Source: G963674685 sp963674685 (GTDB taxonomy: Bacteria; Lernaellota; Lernaellaia; JACKCT01). Taken from it: 64,000 nucleotides of DNA. The position numbers and the translations under genes were made by a program. This document shows, one piece after another, positions 1-9,003 of this stretch (position 1 is the stretch's first letter; every line of letters begins with the position of its first letter). Location: assembly GCA_963674685.2 (NCBI GenBank), contig CAXXWT010000003.1, forward strand, positions 620,001 to 684,000, given 5' to 3'. The notes beneath the pieces are model-generated. The model was not told the DNA's origin, did no database searches, and worked only from the letters and a program-made list of their open reading frames with translations.

Positions 1-437
1 TTCCCTCAGCAAGGTCTCCCCTTCGGCGAAACTCACCATCGAGGCCGTGAGGCCGGTCATCCGCACCAGCGCCGGCGACAACGATCCCTCCTCCATCCCC
101 AAGTCACGATCCCGCGGACAGAATCCCTTACGGCACGCCTCGCAGTGATAATACGCACGAAGCAAGGTCATCTCGCCCAACACCGTCCGGAAGGTCTTCT
201 TCCGTCGCCCCGCGTACCGCGCCGCTTTTCCGCAACGGCACGGGAGCGTCGGCCCCGCATGATCCGATTCGTCCGCGTTAAGACGACACTCCACCGCACG
301 CGCCGCCACAACCAAGGCCTGCCGCCTCACCGCCGTCTCAATCGCCTCGAAATCGATTCCCGAAGCCGTTTCCGGACCGATCAGCGCCTCGATTTCGGCT
401 TCGATTTCCGCCGCGAAGGCGATTTTGAAGCCCCCTT
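1..437 (-). CDS. ISKra4-family transposase, N-terminal part (partial)
   Basis: Reading minus from about 437, a frame open to the window edge encodes an Ala/Glu-rich start, then a zinc-ribbon-like segment with CRCG followed by a CEAC...FCPRD motif, and the SLSPALVRM stretch seen in ISKra4 transposases. The DDE catalytic region would lie beyond position 1. No good start codon or ribosome site precedes this frame. It overlaps the end of the upstream DUF6788-like ORF and lies in its -1 frame, so it is probably made as a fusion by programmed frameshifting. Transposition function is inferred from the family. Confidence 0.65.
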
Positions 438-794
438 TTTCGCCGCCTCCTCCGAGGCGGCCTGCGCTTCCTTCAACTCTGCGTCCGCCCATTGTTCACA
501 GGCCTTCCAATAGGCCTCGATCAAACGCCGAAATTCTTGGCCAGCCTCGACTTGATGACGTAAAAGATCGGCGTTCTCACGATTGATCCATTGGGACACG
601 GTCTTTTTGCCGACGACGCGAACCCAACTGACGTAGGGACCGTGACGCGCCGAAGGATCGGTGGCGCAACGACAACCCTTCTTGCCGCACTTCACGTAGC
701 GTTCCGACACCGAACCCCTCCGCATGGGACGAGGTTCGATCAGCCTTAACAAAAGATCTCGGACAGGAACCGGAAGAGTGGGCATATTGGACAT
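381..794 (-). CDS. DUF6788-like accessory protein of the IS
   Basis: The product is 137 residues when started at the ATG at 794, which has an AAGGAGG ribosome site five bases upstream; a longer in-frame start at 836 has no such site. The protein carries the GSVSERYVKCGKKGCRC Cys cluster and a HGPYVSW segment typical of DUF6788, then a Lys/Arg/Ser-rich tail. In related elements this ORF precedes the transposase and can be joined to it by frameshifting; here the two overlap by more than 50 bases. A DNA-binding role for the Cys cluster is plausible but not shown. Confidence 0.65.
   Translation of the reverse strand: MSNMPTLPVPVRDLLLRLIEPRPMRRGSVSERYVKCGKKGCRCATDPSARHGPYVSWVRVVGKKTVSQWINRENADLLRHQVEAGQEFRRLIEAYWKACEQWADAELKEAQAASEEAAKKGASKSPSRRKSKPKSRR
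432..438 (-). promoter_or_regulatory. candidate -1 programmed frameshift site
   Basis: The minus strand reads A AAG GGG in the DUF6788 frame, an exact X XXY YYZ slippery heptamer inside an A5G5 run. A -1 slip here leaves the DUF6788 frame and enters the open transposase frame. Some ISKra4 subgroups are known to use -1 frameshifting; use of this site is inferred. Confidence 0.5.
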
Positions 795-803
795 AGTAAC
801 CTC

Positions 804-826
804 CTTGCGAATATCATATTCGCAAG
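804..826. repeat. perfect palindrome over the IS leader
   Basis: Two 11-base arms, CTTGCGAATAT and its exact complement, are separated by a single C. One arm overlaps the ribosome-binding site of the DUF6788-like ORF. It could be an operator for transposase autoregulation or an RNA hairpin masking the ribosome site. Confidence 0.6.
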
Positions 827-897
827 ATTGCCCCAATGCAATACCCTTCCCGACTGCACATCACAATCCTGACGTGCGCCCAGATGGGCGCAAACTC

Positions 898-925
898 TTG
901 CGAAAAATTCCAAGCATGTTATGTT
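898..925 (+). promoter_or_regulatory. possible sigma-70 promoter for the 981 gene
   Basis: TTGCGA and TATGTT are separated by 16 bases, about 55 bases upstream of the start codon at 981. The match is moderate. Confidence 0.3.
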
Positions 926-980
926 TACGGGCCTAATTTTGCGCGCCTGCACATGCGCGATGACATAAGGAGATTCTACG

Positions 981-1940
981 ATGAGCAATCCGTCCGAAAG
1001 ACCGCTGTGGGTCTGCATTGAAAAAGAGATTCAAAACCTCGAAGAAACCGACCTCGAAAGCAGTCGGTTGGAAGCGACGGTTAAAAGTATCGCTGCAAAA
1101 CTCGACGAAATGGATTTCAACGTTTCGCGCACCGGCAGTAAACTCCTGCAACTGCGCTGGGCTTTGAAAGCTCGCGCCGCCGCCGGATTTTCGATGATGG
1201 CGAAACTCAATCAGGCCCTCGATAACCTGACGCTCGACGATGTCGCGTATGCGAATGACGCCGCCGTCAAAATCGAGCGGGAACTGGCGCCGAACTGGCC
1301 CGTCTTGCAAGAAGCTGCGTACGTTAAAGACATCCAGCAAATGGTTGAGGCCGCAAAGCTGGCTTTGCTGATAAAAGAGGCGAAAACTCTTTCTCAGAAG
1401 GAAGGCATCCGCTACCTTCGCGAGCGAGATGTGGCCACGGAAGACATCCTGCAAGGTCTCGGCATCGATCAGGCGAAAATCAACGAGGTGGATGCCGAAT
1501 TGGCGGCGGAAAAGGCCGAACTGAAACGTGTGACCGGTCTATTTGACGCCGTTGCCGACAAGGAAATGGACGAACGCATTAAGCACCTGTTGAATAAGGA
1601 CGCCTCCGACGAATTGATCCTTCAAGTCGCGGGCGTCGACCAGGGCGCCATCGATGCCGTCAAAGAATCGATGAAGCGGGAACTGGAAGAAAAGAAACGT
1701 CTGGCGGAAGAAGAAGCCGCCCGCAAGGCAGCCGAAGCCGCGGGACCGGCTCTCGATGATATCCCCGCCGACGAGATGCTCGAATACATCGAATCGATTC
1801 GCGAGATTCTCGAATTTTCCGACGCGGAAGAAGAAATCCGCACCATGTGCGGGCAGAGCGATATACCCAAGGCTCTGGTTGATATCGCCGTGTCGGAGCC
1901 GGACAAGCTGGATGAACTCGAGGCTCAGGCAGAGTCTTAA
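981..1940 (+). CDS. hypothetical coiled-coil protein
   Basis: I do not recognise this 319-residue protein. The ATG at 981 follows an AAGGAG site at a good distance. It is acidic and almost wholly helical by composition, with heptad-like Leu/Ala/Glu stretches and a Glu/Lys/Ala-rich segment near residues 230-250 that should form a coiled coil. Two related segments can be seen, around residues 130-175 and 190-225, each with a helix followed by a LGID/AGVDQ-type turn, suggesting an internal duplication. There is no signal peptide or membrane segment, so it is likely cytoplasmic. It stands alone between an insertion sequence and a group II intron and has its own terminator. Confidence 0.7.
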   Translation: MSNPSERPLWVCIEKEIQNLEETDLESSRLEATVKSIAAKLDEMDFNVSRTGSKLLQLRWALKARAAAGFSMMAKLNQALDNLTLDDVAYANDAAVKIERELAPNWPVLQEAAYVKDIQQMVEAAKLALLIKEAKTLSQKEGIRYLRERDVATEDILQGLGIDQAKINEVDAELAAEKAELKRVTGLFDAVADKEMDERIKHLLNKDASDELILQVAGVDQGAIDAVKESMKRELEEKKRLAEEEAARKAAEAAGPALDDIPADEMLEYIESIREILEFSDAEEEIRTMCGQSDIPKALVDIAVSEPDKLDELEAQAES

Positions 1941-1967
1941 TTACAGCGTATAAAAAAACGAAACGAG

Positions 1968-1998
1968 AACGCAGACGAAGGATTTCGCCTGCGTTTTT
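1968..1998 (+). terminator. rho-independent terminator of the 981 gene
   Basis: AACGCAG pairs with CTGCGTT, followed inward by a mismatch, four more pairs and a GGAT loop; a run of five T follows. It lies 28 bases after the stop codon and four bases before the first base of the group II intron. Confidence 0.85.
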
Positions 1999-2478
1999 CT
2001 TTGTGTGCCGAGCATGCACGTCAACTTGGGGGTGTAAGTCCCCTGCCCAACCTGACGGAGGTGAAGGGCTAGCGAAGCGCAAGGGCGCCGTCGCGAGGCG
2101 TCGTCTGAAGGAAGCGTGTAGCAAAGCCGCGACCTGACGAACAGAAACCGGATGTGAGGCAGTCCTTGCCGGACGAGCGAGCAAATGATCGCGAAGTCCA
2201 TATCCGTCAAGGGCATCGGCTGTAAATCCGGCGGGTGCGCGGTGAAGGTTGTCGTGCTTACCTCGGGAGGTCTGCTTCGTGTCCCGGATTCGGGACTGAG
2301 GTCGTCGCGAGGCGTCCTGACCGCGTTGCAGAAGTCAGCAGAGGGCATAGTAGGCGATATCGCCGAAGGCCCGAACGGTATGGAGCGGCAAGTAGAGACG
2401 AGGATTCTCATGGGCGGCATTTGTCGGAAAATCCAGTTGGAATTGGCCTTGGAAACGAAGGGTAGGGGTGAAGCCCCG

Positions 2479-3786
2479 ATGGTCGTTTCCGAAGGGATCG
2501 AACCGTCCGCGGCGTCCCCCGGCCCCGAAAGCCCGGCGTCAACCTCAAGTCTCATGGAGGAAGTGCTCGAACGGGAAAACCTGAAAGCAGCTTACAAACG
2601 GGTCAAGCGGAACAAAGGCGGCCCCGGCGTGGACGGCGTGACAGTCGAAAGGCTGGCGGAACAGATCAACGTCCATTGGCCGAGGATCGGCGAGGAACTT
2701 CTCAAGGGGACCTACAAGCCGGCGCCTGTAAAACGGGTTGAGATACCAAAGCCCAACGGCGGCGTCCGAAAACTGGGCGTGCCCACGGCGATGGATCGAC
2801 TCATCCAGCAGGCGTTGCTTCAAGTCCTTCAGGAACGCTGGGATCGGACGTTTTCGGACAACAGCTTCGGCTTTCGTCCCGGTCGATCGGCTCATCAGGC
2901 GGTGGCCAAGGCGCAAAGCTACATCGCCAAAGGCTGCGGCTTCGTCGTGGACATCGATCTGGAGAAATTCTTCGATCGCGTGAACCACGACATGCTGATG
3001 GGGCGCATCGCCAAACGCATTTCCGACAAGCGCGTCCTCAAACTGATCCGCGCATTTCTCAATGCCGGCGTCATGGAAAACGGACTGGTCGGCCCAACGA
3101 CCGAAGGCACTCCGCAGGGCGGTCCGCTTTCTCCGCTTTTGTCCAACATCGTGCTCGACGATCTCGACCGGGAGCTTGAAAAGCGCGGTCTGCCTTTCGT
3201 CCGTTATGCTGACGATTGCAACATCTATGTTCGCAGCGAAAGGGCGGGGCGTCGCGTGATGGAAAGCGTTAGTCGCTTCATCGAACGCAAACTCAAGCTG
3301 AAGGTCAACGCATCCAAAAGCGCGGTGGACAGACCCGTGCGGCGCAAATTTCTCGGATTCAGCTTCACCAGTGGAGTAAACGCAAAACGGCGAATATCGC
3401 CGCAGGCGCTCGACCGCTTCAAGGAGCGAGTCCGTGATCTAACGCGCCGAACCCGAACGGTAAGTCTGAAAAAGATGATCGAAGACCTGAATCGCTTCCT
3501 CCGAGGATGGCTCGGGTACTTCGGATTCTGCGAGACGCCTTCGGTGCTTGGTAAACTCGACAAATGGATCAGGCGACGGCTCCGATGCGTGGCCTGGAAG
3601 CAGTGGAAGCGAGGCAAAGTCCGCTTCAGGGAACTGAGAAAGCGCGGCGTGGGAAAGGACCTGGCGGCACAAACCGCAGGCAGTCCCCACGGACCGTGGC
3701 GTATCAGCATGAGCCCGGCGCTTAGCATCGCATTTAAAAACTGTTGCTTTCGCTCGCTCGACCTTATAGACCTGGACCCGAGGTAG
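2479..3786 (+). CDS. ltrA: group II intron reverse transcriptase/maturase
   Basis: From the ATG at 2479 the product is 435 residues. Reverse-transcriptase blocks are all present: the GVDGVTV start, the FGFRPGRSAH block, DIDLEKFFD with the first catalytic Asp, the GTPQGGPLSPLLSN block and YADD with the catalytic pair. A maturase X domain with a RGWLGYF motif follows. No HNH endonuclease domain is present, so it would rely on insertion at single-stranded or terminator DNA. The frame is open back to 2185, but that stretch is intron RNA; an alternative start is at 2554. The protein splices the intron RNA and reverse-transcribes it during retrohoming. Confidence 0.88.
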   Translation: MVVSEGIEPSAASPGPESPASTSSLMEEVLERENLKAAYKRVKRNKGGPGVDGVTVERLAEQINVHWPRIGEELLKGTYKPAPVKRVEIPKPNGGVRKLGVPTAMDRLIQQALLQVLQERWDRTFSDNSFGFRPGRSAHQAVAKAQSYIAKGCGFVVDIDLEKFFDRVNHDMLMGRIAKRISDKRVLKLIRAFLNAGVMENGLVGPTTEGTPQGGPLSPLLSNIVLDDLDRELEKRGLPFVRYADDCNIYVRSERAGRRVMESVSRFIERKLKLKVNASKSAVDRPVRRKFLGFSFTSGVNAKRRISPQALDRFKERVRDLTRRTRTVSLKKMIEDLNRFLRGWLGYFGFCETPSVLGKLDKWIRRRLRCVAWKQWKRGKVRFRELRKRGVGKDLAAQTAGSPHGPWRISMSPALSIAFKNCCFRSLDLIDLDPR

Positions 3787-3801
3787 AATGCTGAACCAAC
3801 C

Positions 3802-3868
3802 GAACCGCCGTGGTACGGACCCGTATGCCCGGTGGTGTGACAGGGAAAGCCCGCGAGGGCTTACCTAT
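3802..3868 (+). ncRNA. group II intron domains V and VI
   Basis: ACCGCCG pairs with CGGTGGT and, inside a bulge, GTACG with CGTAT around a GACC loop, giving a domain V-sized hairpin at about 3804-3836. A second stem follows, with an unpaired A near the 3' end, as expected for domain VI with its branch point. The 198 bases from here to the next gene hold nothing I can recognise. Confidence 0.65.
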
Positions 3869-4066
3869 GTCGATTTTCACCGGGAGTGGAATCACCAATC
3901 ATCGGTTCCGGCGGCGATCAACGATCCGGCTTATCCAACAATTGCTTCATCTTGTGATTTCCCCTTTATTGAATCCGCAAATATTTCATACATTATTCGG
4001 TTTGCCTTTGACCGGCAGACAAACCTTTGATAGCTTCAAACTAGGTTGGCTTTTACGGAATGATCA

Positions 4067-6196
4067 ATGAAAACTTCTGTTTCGGTTTTATATTTTTTAC
4101 TCATTCTTCTTTTTATCGCATCAATATTTGCTTCATGCGCAGGCGATGACGATGATTCGTCTTCACGAGACGGCTATGTCGCCGACGATGACACCGCAAA
4201 TGATGACGATACGGATTCGCCTGACGATGATATTAACGACGACGTCGATGACGACGTCGATGACGACGCGGATGATGATACGGAAGATGCCGACATCGTT
4301 TGCACGGCCAATAACAGCGTTTTGAGGCCGAATTGCAGGGTGTATTATGGAAGCGGCCTGTTCGAGATAGCCAGCGATCTGAAGAAAATATCCAGGGCCG
4401 GAGGGAGCCTTTCGCTCGATGACCGGAATCTGCCTCTTCTGCCGTCGCAGTGGATGGAGCTTGATCCGGGTCTCCACAGACTGAAATACACGTACGAAAA
4501 TGAGACGGAGGAGGTGACCTTTCGCATCTCAGACGAAGGCATCGTCTCGGAAATCGACACCGTTTCTCAACCCGAGACCGTTACCTTGAATGACGTTACG
4601 GGAAATGGAATCCCGGTGGAGTATTTGTTTGAAAACACAGGCTCCCAAAAAATTTCGGGATTCAAGTTTTACACCCAAGGGGAGCAATATTTCTGGTCCA
4701 AGGAAGACCTGGTCGCCGAACTGCAAAACTGGACCTGGCTGGATTCCGAGGCAAAAGCAATTTTCGCTTTCGATATAGTTGTATGGAAGACGCAAAGCGG
4801 TTCGCCGCTTCTGTACAACCAGCCCGAAAATGACTGCCCGCCCGGATACTTTGTCTGGGGAGGCGGATTTTGCGGCAATCAATCTCAAGTGATGGGTGAC
4901 ATCCTGGTTGCCCTGGGATATTCGGCGGATGATCTGCTGCTCCCGGAATTTCCCGACCATCAGACCATTCTGGTCAGATGGGATGATGCGTGGCATCTGT
5001 TCGATCCCTATCACGCGGTATTTTTCCGGAGGCTAGACAACGACGAGATAGCCGATATTCAGTACATCCAGGAGAATCCGGATGTGGTATCGGGGCGCGC
5101 GGATCAGTTTGGCAACATCATGAGCGGCAGCAGCGTGGATGATGTTCTGGGTCAAATTCAGGCCTACCAGGGGATCGACAATCTGTTTTATCCACTGTGG
5201 GACAACTGTTCGCCGGTGACAGGCGGGTGGGAAATATATCCCGGAGAAACCCTGCGCGTGACCACGTTGAGCAACGGCCAGACTGTCCTGGTTTGCCCGA
5301 CGGGACTCGAGGATGACTGTTCCCCTTTGGAAGCCATGGCTCAGGTTTCCTTCGAAAGGCCTTTGCAGATCGCGGCCGGCGTTCAGCGCGCCGAAACGTG
5401 GGTGTCTCCGACTCCTTTGAACTCGATGACAATTTTTCTCGATGTCTCGACGGCGGGCGACCTGGAAGGGGAACTGATTTTGGATGGAGTATCCCATCCG
5501 TTTTCCGAGGCTCTTGCGGCAGGGGATGTCGAGGTCAATTTCTCTGCGCTGTTTGACCACGGCGAAGGATTGATTCTCGATGCCCGGCTCCAGGTCTATT
5601 CAACCTCAACCGTTTCCGGGGAGGGAACCGTTCTTGTCGGTTCGCAAATCTCTCCCAAGCGCCTGCCGATGATAGACAGGGACCAGAGGTCTTTTGAGAT
5701 TGCCTGGGATGAAGGCGACTCGGATGTCGAAGTGACCAGCTATTATCAGGATGTTCAGGATGCGGGCGAGTTCATTGTCATTTTGACCGATCCTATGGAA
5801 GTGCTGGGCGACGGCCGGGCCAGATATTCTCTGTTTGTTTTAGCCTACGAATCCCCTCTGGGCGATGTCCTGGAAGCCGAACCGGCGGACGGACTCGGTA
5901 TCGAACTGGTCGCCGATATGCCCGTTGAAATACTGCCCCCCGCGCAGTTGCCAAGGGATCAGCCCGGCAGAAACGAGTCTCATCCGACGAACATCACAGG
6001 CCCTATGAGATCCCTGGAAATCAGCGACCGATTATTGGGATTCGTCGTCTTCGGGCAGTATTCCGGTGATGTGGAATTTACTCTGCGCATCGACGGGCAG
6101 CAGCGGGACTTTCAAATCGCGAAACTTTTTTCGGGCGGCTTTGAGGTTTCCGATGACTTATCTTCGTCTTTTATTCTGAAATTCGTGGGTGACTGA
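4067..6196 (+). CDS. Asp-rich lipoprotein with transglutaminase-like domain
   Basis: The 709-residue product starts with a hydrophobic signal and a FASC lipobox, then an Asp-rich tract to about residue 75, probably a spacer lifting the protein off the membrane. Further on, a papain-like/transglutaminase core can be read: Cys269 in GGGFCGN, His298 in PDHQTILV and Asp313 in HLFDPYH, with the usual 15-residue His-Asp spacing. The remaining C-terminal 380 residues look beta-rich and are not recognised. Such domains act as thiol proteases or cross-linkers; the substrate is unknown. It is not in an obvious operon; the next gene, another Asp-rich lipoprotein, starts 130 bases later. The ribosome site is weak. 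Confidence 0.7.
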   Translation: MKTSVSVLYFLLILLFIASIFASCAGDDDDSSSRDGYVADDDTANDDDTDSPDDDINDDVDDDVDDDADDDTEDADIVCTANNSVLRPNCRVYYGSGLFEIASDLKKISRAGGSLSLDDRNLPLLPSQWMELDPGLHRLKYTYENETEEVTFRISDEGIVSEIDTVSQPETVTLNDVTGNGIPVEYLFENTGSQKISGFKFYTQGEQYFWSKEDLVAELQNWTWLDSEAKAIFAFDIVVWKTQSGSPLLYNQPENDCPPGYFVWGGGFCGNQSQVMGDILVALGYSADDLLLPEFPDHQTILVRWDDAWHLFDPYHAVFFRRLDNDEIADIQYIQENPDVVSGRADQFGNIMSGSSVDDVLGQIQAYQGIDNLFYPLWDNCSPVTGGWEIYPGETLRVTTLSNGQTVLVCPTGLEDDCSPLEAMAQVSFERPLQIAAGVQRAETWVSPTPLNSMTIFLDVSTAGDLEGELILDGVSHPFSEALAAGDVEVNFSALFDHGEGLILDARLQVYSTSTVSGEGTVLVGSQISPKRLPMIDRDQRSFEIAWDEGDSDVEVTSYYQDVQDAGEFIVILTDPMEVLGDGRARYSLFVLAYESPLGDVLEAEPADGLGIELVADMPVEILPPAQLPRDQPGRNESHPTNITGPMRSLEISDRLLGFVVFGQYSGDVEFTLRIDGQQRDFQIAKLFSGGFEVSDDLSSSFILKFVGD

Positions 6197-6325
6197 AGAT
6201 TCATAGCGATACGGGATGATAAGCCGGTTTCGATAAAACCCTCTTCGTGAAGAAAACCTATATTTTGACCGGTTCGTAGCATGTTGATAGGCTGGAATCC
6301 GTTTTATGGAATTGGGAGTTGGTCA

Positions 6326-8191
6326 ATGAGAAATACCGGGATCGCTAAGATTTTCCTGATAATGGTTCTGCTGATGTTTGCTGCACTGACCTTTTCGTGC
6401 GGGGATGATGACGATGACTCGTCTTCATCCGGCGAAAGCGAAGTTGTTGACGATGATATCAATGACGATACCGAAGACGATGACGATACAGTGGATGACG
6501 ATACGGCTTTGCCTGACGACGACACAGGTGATGATGATACGACTCCGGCGTATGCGGATGAATTCAAAGTTGTGGAAATCGTCGCGGAAACAACGGCGAT
6601 TGAAAAACTGGCTGTGCAGGCGTGCGCCGGCTTGTATAACCGCCGGCTCGGAGGTTCCGTTTACACGAGGGAAAATGCCAAAGATACCCGGTGGCTGGAC
6701 GAACTCGATCTGGAGCCGAGCGAATCCGTTGATGTCGCGAGTTTCCTGGAAACATGCGCCGGGGATTTTGGTTGCGTGCGTTATTCCTATGAAGATCAGC
6801 AGGCGCTTATCCCCAATATTCTGACCGTCGGCGCGGTTCTCGGCGCCGTGCCGCTGGCCGAGGAAATGACGCCAGCGTGCGCCGATCCTGTGTTTGACGC
6901 AATCGCCGAGTTTGAGCAGAGCGATACTCCTTATCTCGCCACGGAATATGTCTATGAAAACTATCTTGACGATACGACCGGACTGGCCATGACGAATCCG
7001 GGATATAACACGCAAGACGACACGGTCTGGGATCCCGCCCTGGAAAACGCACCACGCACTACAGTGATCGATTATATATTTTCACGGAAACTCTTTGCCG
7101 TATTTTTAATAAACGGCTGCATCGATAATACGGACGAAAACGAGCTTCTGACGAAAATCGCCACGGAAAACTCCTGGCCCAGGCCGATCGGCGTTTACGG
7201 CTATAACAATTCGTGGATGGTGTTCGGAGGATATCTTTTTGAGGCGCAGACCAGGTGCCTTGAGTCCCGGAACATGGGCGCCATTCCTACGGAAACCACG
7301 AACCTGTCATTTTTCTCCACGCGGCGCGCGCCCATTGTCGAACCGGGCGAGATCGAACAAAACGAGCCGGAAAATATGGAATATGACCCGGATAAAACCT
7401 ACGTGGCGTTCGTCGTCGGCGACGGGGACAACGTGTCGTATATGCTGGACGCGCGCAGCAACTGGATACGACAGCGCCTGGAGGATTGTGATCAGGAAGA
7501 AAATTCATGCGAACCGATCACGTGGTCCATTTCCCCGCATCTTCCTTATTTGGCTCCCGACGTTCTCGAATGGTATTACGAAACGAGCAAACAAACGGGC
7601 AAAGATTATTTCATGCTCCCGCCAAGCGGTCATCTGTACGCATATCCGGCTTCCATGGGCGACGAAACGCAGGATCAATTCGTCGCGGCAACGCAGGCGG
7701 ATGCGCTGATCCTGGATACGGGCAGCACAATCCACTGGGAATGGGCGACCACGTGGCGGCAGGCTGAAAGGCAGTTTATGCCGAAGTACGCCGATGCGGG
7801 TGTTATCAAAGGCGTCTTTCCCGTCAATGTGCCTTACATGTTTCCGACTTTCACGGGATGGGGGCCGACTGAGTTTTTCAGGATCATCCCCGGCGAAGAC
7901 GGAGGCGAGGTCGTGCTTTTCAAACCGAGAGAGTGGCGTGGCATCGACGACAGCGGAAGCGGATTGACCACGCCGTTCTATTTGAGCCCGGAGAATATGG
8001 CCGATGAATTGGCCGGTTATCCGTCGGGCGCCGTCGCGTACGTGTACATGACCAGCGACGGGGGACTGAATCTGGAAAATTCCTTCATGGCGCTGGTGGG
8101 AATGCTGCCCGAGCGCGTGCAGCTAGTCAGCGGCGACACCGCCGCGCGGCTTGCATTGGAAGCGTATCATGGCGGCATTGCCGGCCGATAG
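6326..8191 (+). CDS. Asp-rich lipoprotein, GxGYxYP-like
   Basis: I chose the ATG at 6326, which gives a clean signal peptide and a TFSC lipobox; an in-frame start 15 codons earlier adds non-signal sequence. After the Cys comes an Asp/Ser-rich spacer of about 55 residues. The folded part contains FVVGDGDNVSYM (Asp366, Asp368) and PSGHLYAYP (from residue 433), which resemble the conserved motifs of the GxGYxYP family, proposed glycoside hydrolases with a TIM-barrel-like fold. One Gly of the naming motif is replaced. The 621-residue length suits the family. A surface carbohydrate-active role is inferred. Confidence 0.65.
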   Translation: MRNTGIAKIFLIMVLLMFAALTFSCGDDDDDSSSSGESEVVDDDINDDTEDDDDTVDDDTALPDDDTGDDDTTPAYADEFKVVEIVAETTAIEKLAVQACAGLYNRRLGGSVYTRENAKDTRWLDELDLEPSESVDVASFLETCAGDFGCVRYSYEDQQALIPNILTVGAVLGAVPLAEEMTPACADPVFDAIAEFEQSDTPYLATEYVYENYLDDTTGLAMTNPGYNTQDDTVWDPALENAPRTTVIDYIFSRKLFAVFLINGCIDNTDENELLTKIATENSWPRPIGVYGYNNSWMVFGGYLFEAQTRCLESRNMGAIPTETTNLSFFSTRRAPIVEPGEIEQNEPENMEYDPDKTYVAFVVGDGDNVSYMLDARSNWIRQRLEDCDQEENSCEPITWSISPHLPYLAPDVLEWYYETSKQTGKDYFMLPPSGHLYAYPASMGDETQDQFVAATQADALILDTGSTIHWEWATTWRQAERQFMPKYADAGVIKGVFPVNVPYMFPTFTGWGPTEFFRIIPGEDGGEVVLFKPREWRGIDDSGSGLTTPFYLSPENMADELAGYPSGAVAYVYMTSDGGLNLENSFMALVGMLPERVQLVSGDTAARLALEAYHGGIAGR

Positions 8192-8203
8192 CTTCCGTCA
8201 GTA

Positions 8204-8827
8204 TTAAATGAGATATTGTGTTTCGACGCCGGCCGTATTGGTGATCCGCGAGCAGATTTCGACGGAGATTGCGAAGATGACATCCAGAGGAAGGTGATCG
8301 CCGATCGAGCGGTCGAAAAGCATCTTGGATTCGGCTTCGAATTCTTCGCTGCGTGCCCATAACACGACCGCTACCGGGACTCGCGGGAAGAAGCGGAAGC
8401 TGTATGCCGCGTCTCCGAATTCAACTTTTTCTCCGCCCAGACTCACGCAAGCTTCTTTGAATCCTTCGATGTCGTCGGAAAAGGCGCGTGCTATCGAATC
8501 TGTCGGAATGGCATGAGGGCCCCGGAAAAACTGCGCGCCCGACGGAATGTCCTTTTCCGATATCCATTCTTTTTTTAATAAAACTTCTTTGGCTTTTAAC
8601 AGGTAGAAAATCGTCGACAGGCTGATAGCCGTATTGACGGGCGGAGAAGCGGGATCGCATGCTGCAATCTCAAAACGCTTCGGATAGACGGCGTAAAGGT
8701 GTCCCCAGACATCGAGCTCAAAACAGCCCTGATCATGCCTCCAGGAGCAGATGGCTGATCGGCATACTTCGGAAGGATCCATTTTCGAAAGCTTCTGGAA
8801 ATACTCTCTGTCGAGCTGATAAGTCAT
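8204..8827 (-). CDS. DUF3786 domain protein
   Basis: The 207-residue product matches DUF3786 in length and in the C-terminal pattern: FRFFPRVPVAVVLWARSEEF, then MLFDRSIGDHLPLDVIFA. DUF3786 proteins are common in anaerobes, often beside corrinoid or iron-sulfur genes, and have no settled function. No signal peptide or membrane helix is seen, so it should be cytoplasmic. It is convergent with the preceding lipoprotein gene (12 bases apart) and divergent from the next one. Two Cys near residues 21 and 27 and one near 35 occur in the N-terminal part, but no clear cluster motif. Confidence 0.7.
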   Translation of the reverse strand: MTYQLDREYFQKLSKMDPSEVCRSAICSWRHDQGCFELDVWGHLYAVYPKRFEIAACDPASPPVNTAISLSTIFYLLKAKEVLLKKEWISEKDIPSGAQFFRGPHAIPTDSIARAFSDDIEGFKEACVSLGGEKVEFGDAAYSFRFFPRVPVAVVLWARSEEFEAESKMLFDRSIGDHLPLDVIFAISVEICSRITNTAGVETQYLI

Positions 8828-8862
8828 GGTCCACCCTACGCTGCTCGTTTAACACAAAAGAT

Positions 8863-8888
8863 AAGGATGATGAAATCCTTCTTTTTTT
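8863..8888 (+). terminator. small terminator-like hairpin
   Basis: AAGGAT pairs with ATCCTT around a six-base loop, and a C plus seven T follow. It lies between divergent genes, so it could only stop read-through entering from the left. The stem is short. Confidence 0.3.
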
Positions 8889-9003
8889 ATCATATTGCCA
8901 GTGTGGGAAAACTTAAAGGCTTTCGGACTTCACGAGAAAAGTCTAACTTGTGAGGCAGTGGAAAACGCCCGGAAGCGCTACGCCCAAAGCGAGGAGTGAA
9001 TCG

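Larger units (their letters stand above)
1..830 (-). mobile_element. ISKra4-like insertion sequence, cut by the window edge
   Basis: Two overlapping reading frames on the minus strand form an IS of the ISKra4 type: a small DUF6788-like ORF followed, in the -1 frame, by the N-terminal part of the transposase. The element continues past position 1, so the catalytic part and one end are not visible. The right-hand boundary is not defined; I place it near the palindrome just upstream of the first ORF, but no terminal inverted repeat can be matched without the other end. Family assignment rests on recognised protein similarity. Confidence 0.6.
2003..3868 (+). mobile_element. group II intron, apparently full length
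   Basis: The 5' end GTGTGCC fits the group II start GUGYG. About 470 bases of structured RNA sequence precede a maturase ORF, and a domain V/VI-like segment follows it, ending in a Y-rich CCTAT 3' boundary near 3868. The intron sits immediately downstream of a rho-independent terminator, the insertion preference established for group IIC introns, and its reverse transcriptase has no visible endonuclease domain, which also fits. I cannot settle the structural class from sequence alone, and both boundaries are uncertain by a few bases. Confidence 0.75.

Noticed and set aside
2185..2478. N-terminal extension of the intron maturase
   Set aside because: This stretch is structured intron RNA; the sequence shows no protein-like conservation and the RT begins after it.
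3788..4070. Small frames after the intron maturase
   Set aside because: They cover intron domains V/VI and intergenic sequence, without start signals.
4163..4477. Val/Ile-rich minus frames opposite the Asp-rich tracts
   Set aside because: They are the complement of GAY repeats and look like membrane proteins only by chance; the same occurs at 6425, 9046 and 28164.
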